NCBI GenBank assembly: GCA_024516155.1
Contig: JAJJXM010000047.1
Coordinates: forward strand, 124,001 to 188,000
DNA from: Pyronema omphalodes
Taxonomy: Eukaryota > Ascomycota > Pezizomycetes > Pezizales > Pyronemataceae
Direction: 5' to 3'
DNA: 64,000 nt
Shown here piece by piece: positions 63,318 to 64,000 of this stretch. Position 1 is the stretch's first letter. The number at the start of each line of letters is the position of its first letter. A model generated the notes under the pieces. The model searched no databases. It was not told the origin of the DNA and saw nothing but the letters and a program-made list of their open reading frames with translations. The translations under genes and the position numbers were made by a program.

Positions 63318-64000
63318 CCCGACTCTCGAATCTCAATATCTCAACATCTCAACATCAAATTATTATTATCAATTTTTTTCCAGTCTTTTAAGTGTGTATA
63401 TGGAGTTATATCGGAGTTATTTTTTGCTTTACAAAGTATCTTAACAACACTTCTTATTGGTATTCGTTTTGCATGGGAAAGAAAGGAAAGGGGACGGCAT
63501 AGGTATCGCATGGCGTGGCAAAAATCAATTGTCATTATTCGTTCTTTGCTTTGAGATTCAACTTACAGTCTTTTTGGGTGGATTTTTTGATTTTGAGTTT
63601 CGCTGTTTTGGATTTTTGCAAAGGAGTTGGGTTGTAAAGCGTTGTTTACTTAAGGATTGGCTGGGGGGCTGGTTGGTTGGTTGGGTTTGTTGGGTTGATT
63701 ATCACTCGTTGTTTATGGAGAAACCGGAGAACAGTTTGTTGGGTTATTGTTATTATTATAAAATGGAAACGGTGGGAGGTTGGATTGTTTTATTTTTATG
63801 GGCTGGATACCATGGTACCAAAGGAAAAGAGTTACTCCTCAAAAAAAATGGGGACAAGTAATTGAAAAGAAAAACGGTCGTTAGAAGAAGCGAAGCAGAA
63901 GAAATGATACCTGTAGATATGATGGATTCTGGAAATATGTATGGTATGCTATGGACTTACTGAATAGTCCATTGACACCAGCACACCAAAAATGAATACT
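63318..64000. other. 3' flank, no gene
   Basis: T/G-rich sequence downstream of the 62226 gene. It probably contains its 3' untranslated region. The frames at 63457-63865 lack a domain and lie in low-complexity TTGGTTGG sequence. Confidence 0.5.

Overview
This window looks like chromosomal DNA of a filamentous ascomycete fungus (Pezizomycotina). The evidence is short introns (about 50-130 bases) with GTATGT/GTAAGT donors and CTAAC-like branch points, a QDE-1-type RNA-dependent RNA polymerase, an Opi1/CCG-8 regulator, and fungal core genes (Bos1, Kti12, CAF-1 large subunit, an M18 aminopeptidase). I cannot name the genus. Gene density is low: about 13 plausible genes in 64 kb, separated by long AT-rich spacers full of microsatellites and homopolymers.

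Layout. 0-10 kb: a small secreted protein, the SNARE bos1, the RdRP (minus strand, convergent with bos1) and a small cysteine-rich protein. 11-19 kb: two MIF4G-domain paralogues from a local tandem duplication. The two units are separated by a 3.5-kb insertion that has imperfect terminal inverted repeats and contains a nested hAT-like short element. 19-22 kb: an M18 aminopeptidase and a small membrane protein. 22-30 kb: essentially no recognisable gene. 30-35 kb: a short-chain dehydrogenase with a possible mitochondrial presequence, then the Opi1 homologue. 35-39.5 kb: repeats only. 39.5-48 kb: a predicted membrane protein, a broken F-box gene, and the divergent pair kti12 / CAF-1 large subunit. 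48-51 kb: a 5'-truncated LINE with a clear 14-bp target-site duplication, then a decayed array of repeated exons. 51-62 kb: spacer. 62-64 kb: a conserved fungal protein rich in Ser/Gly/Arg.

The genes do not form one pathway. Housekeeping genes (vesicle traffic, tRNA modification, chromatin assembly, proteolysis) alternate with accessory material that shows duplication, transposition and decay. I found no secondary-metabolite cluster, CRISPR array, rRNA or convincing tRNA. The most interesting signals are ultra-short first exons (3 and 6 coding bases), the F-box gene whose three in-frame stops can all be explained by C-to-T changes, and the layered duplication/insertion history at 11-19 kb.
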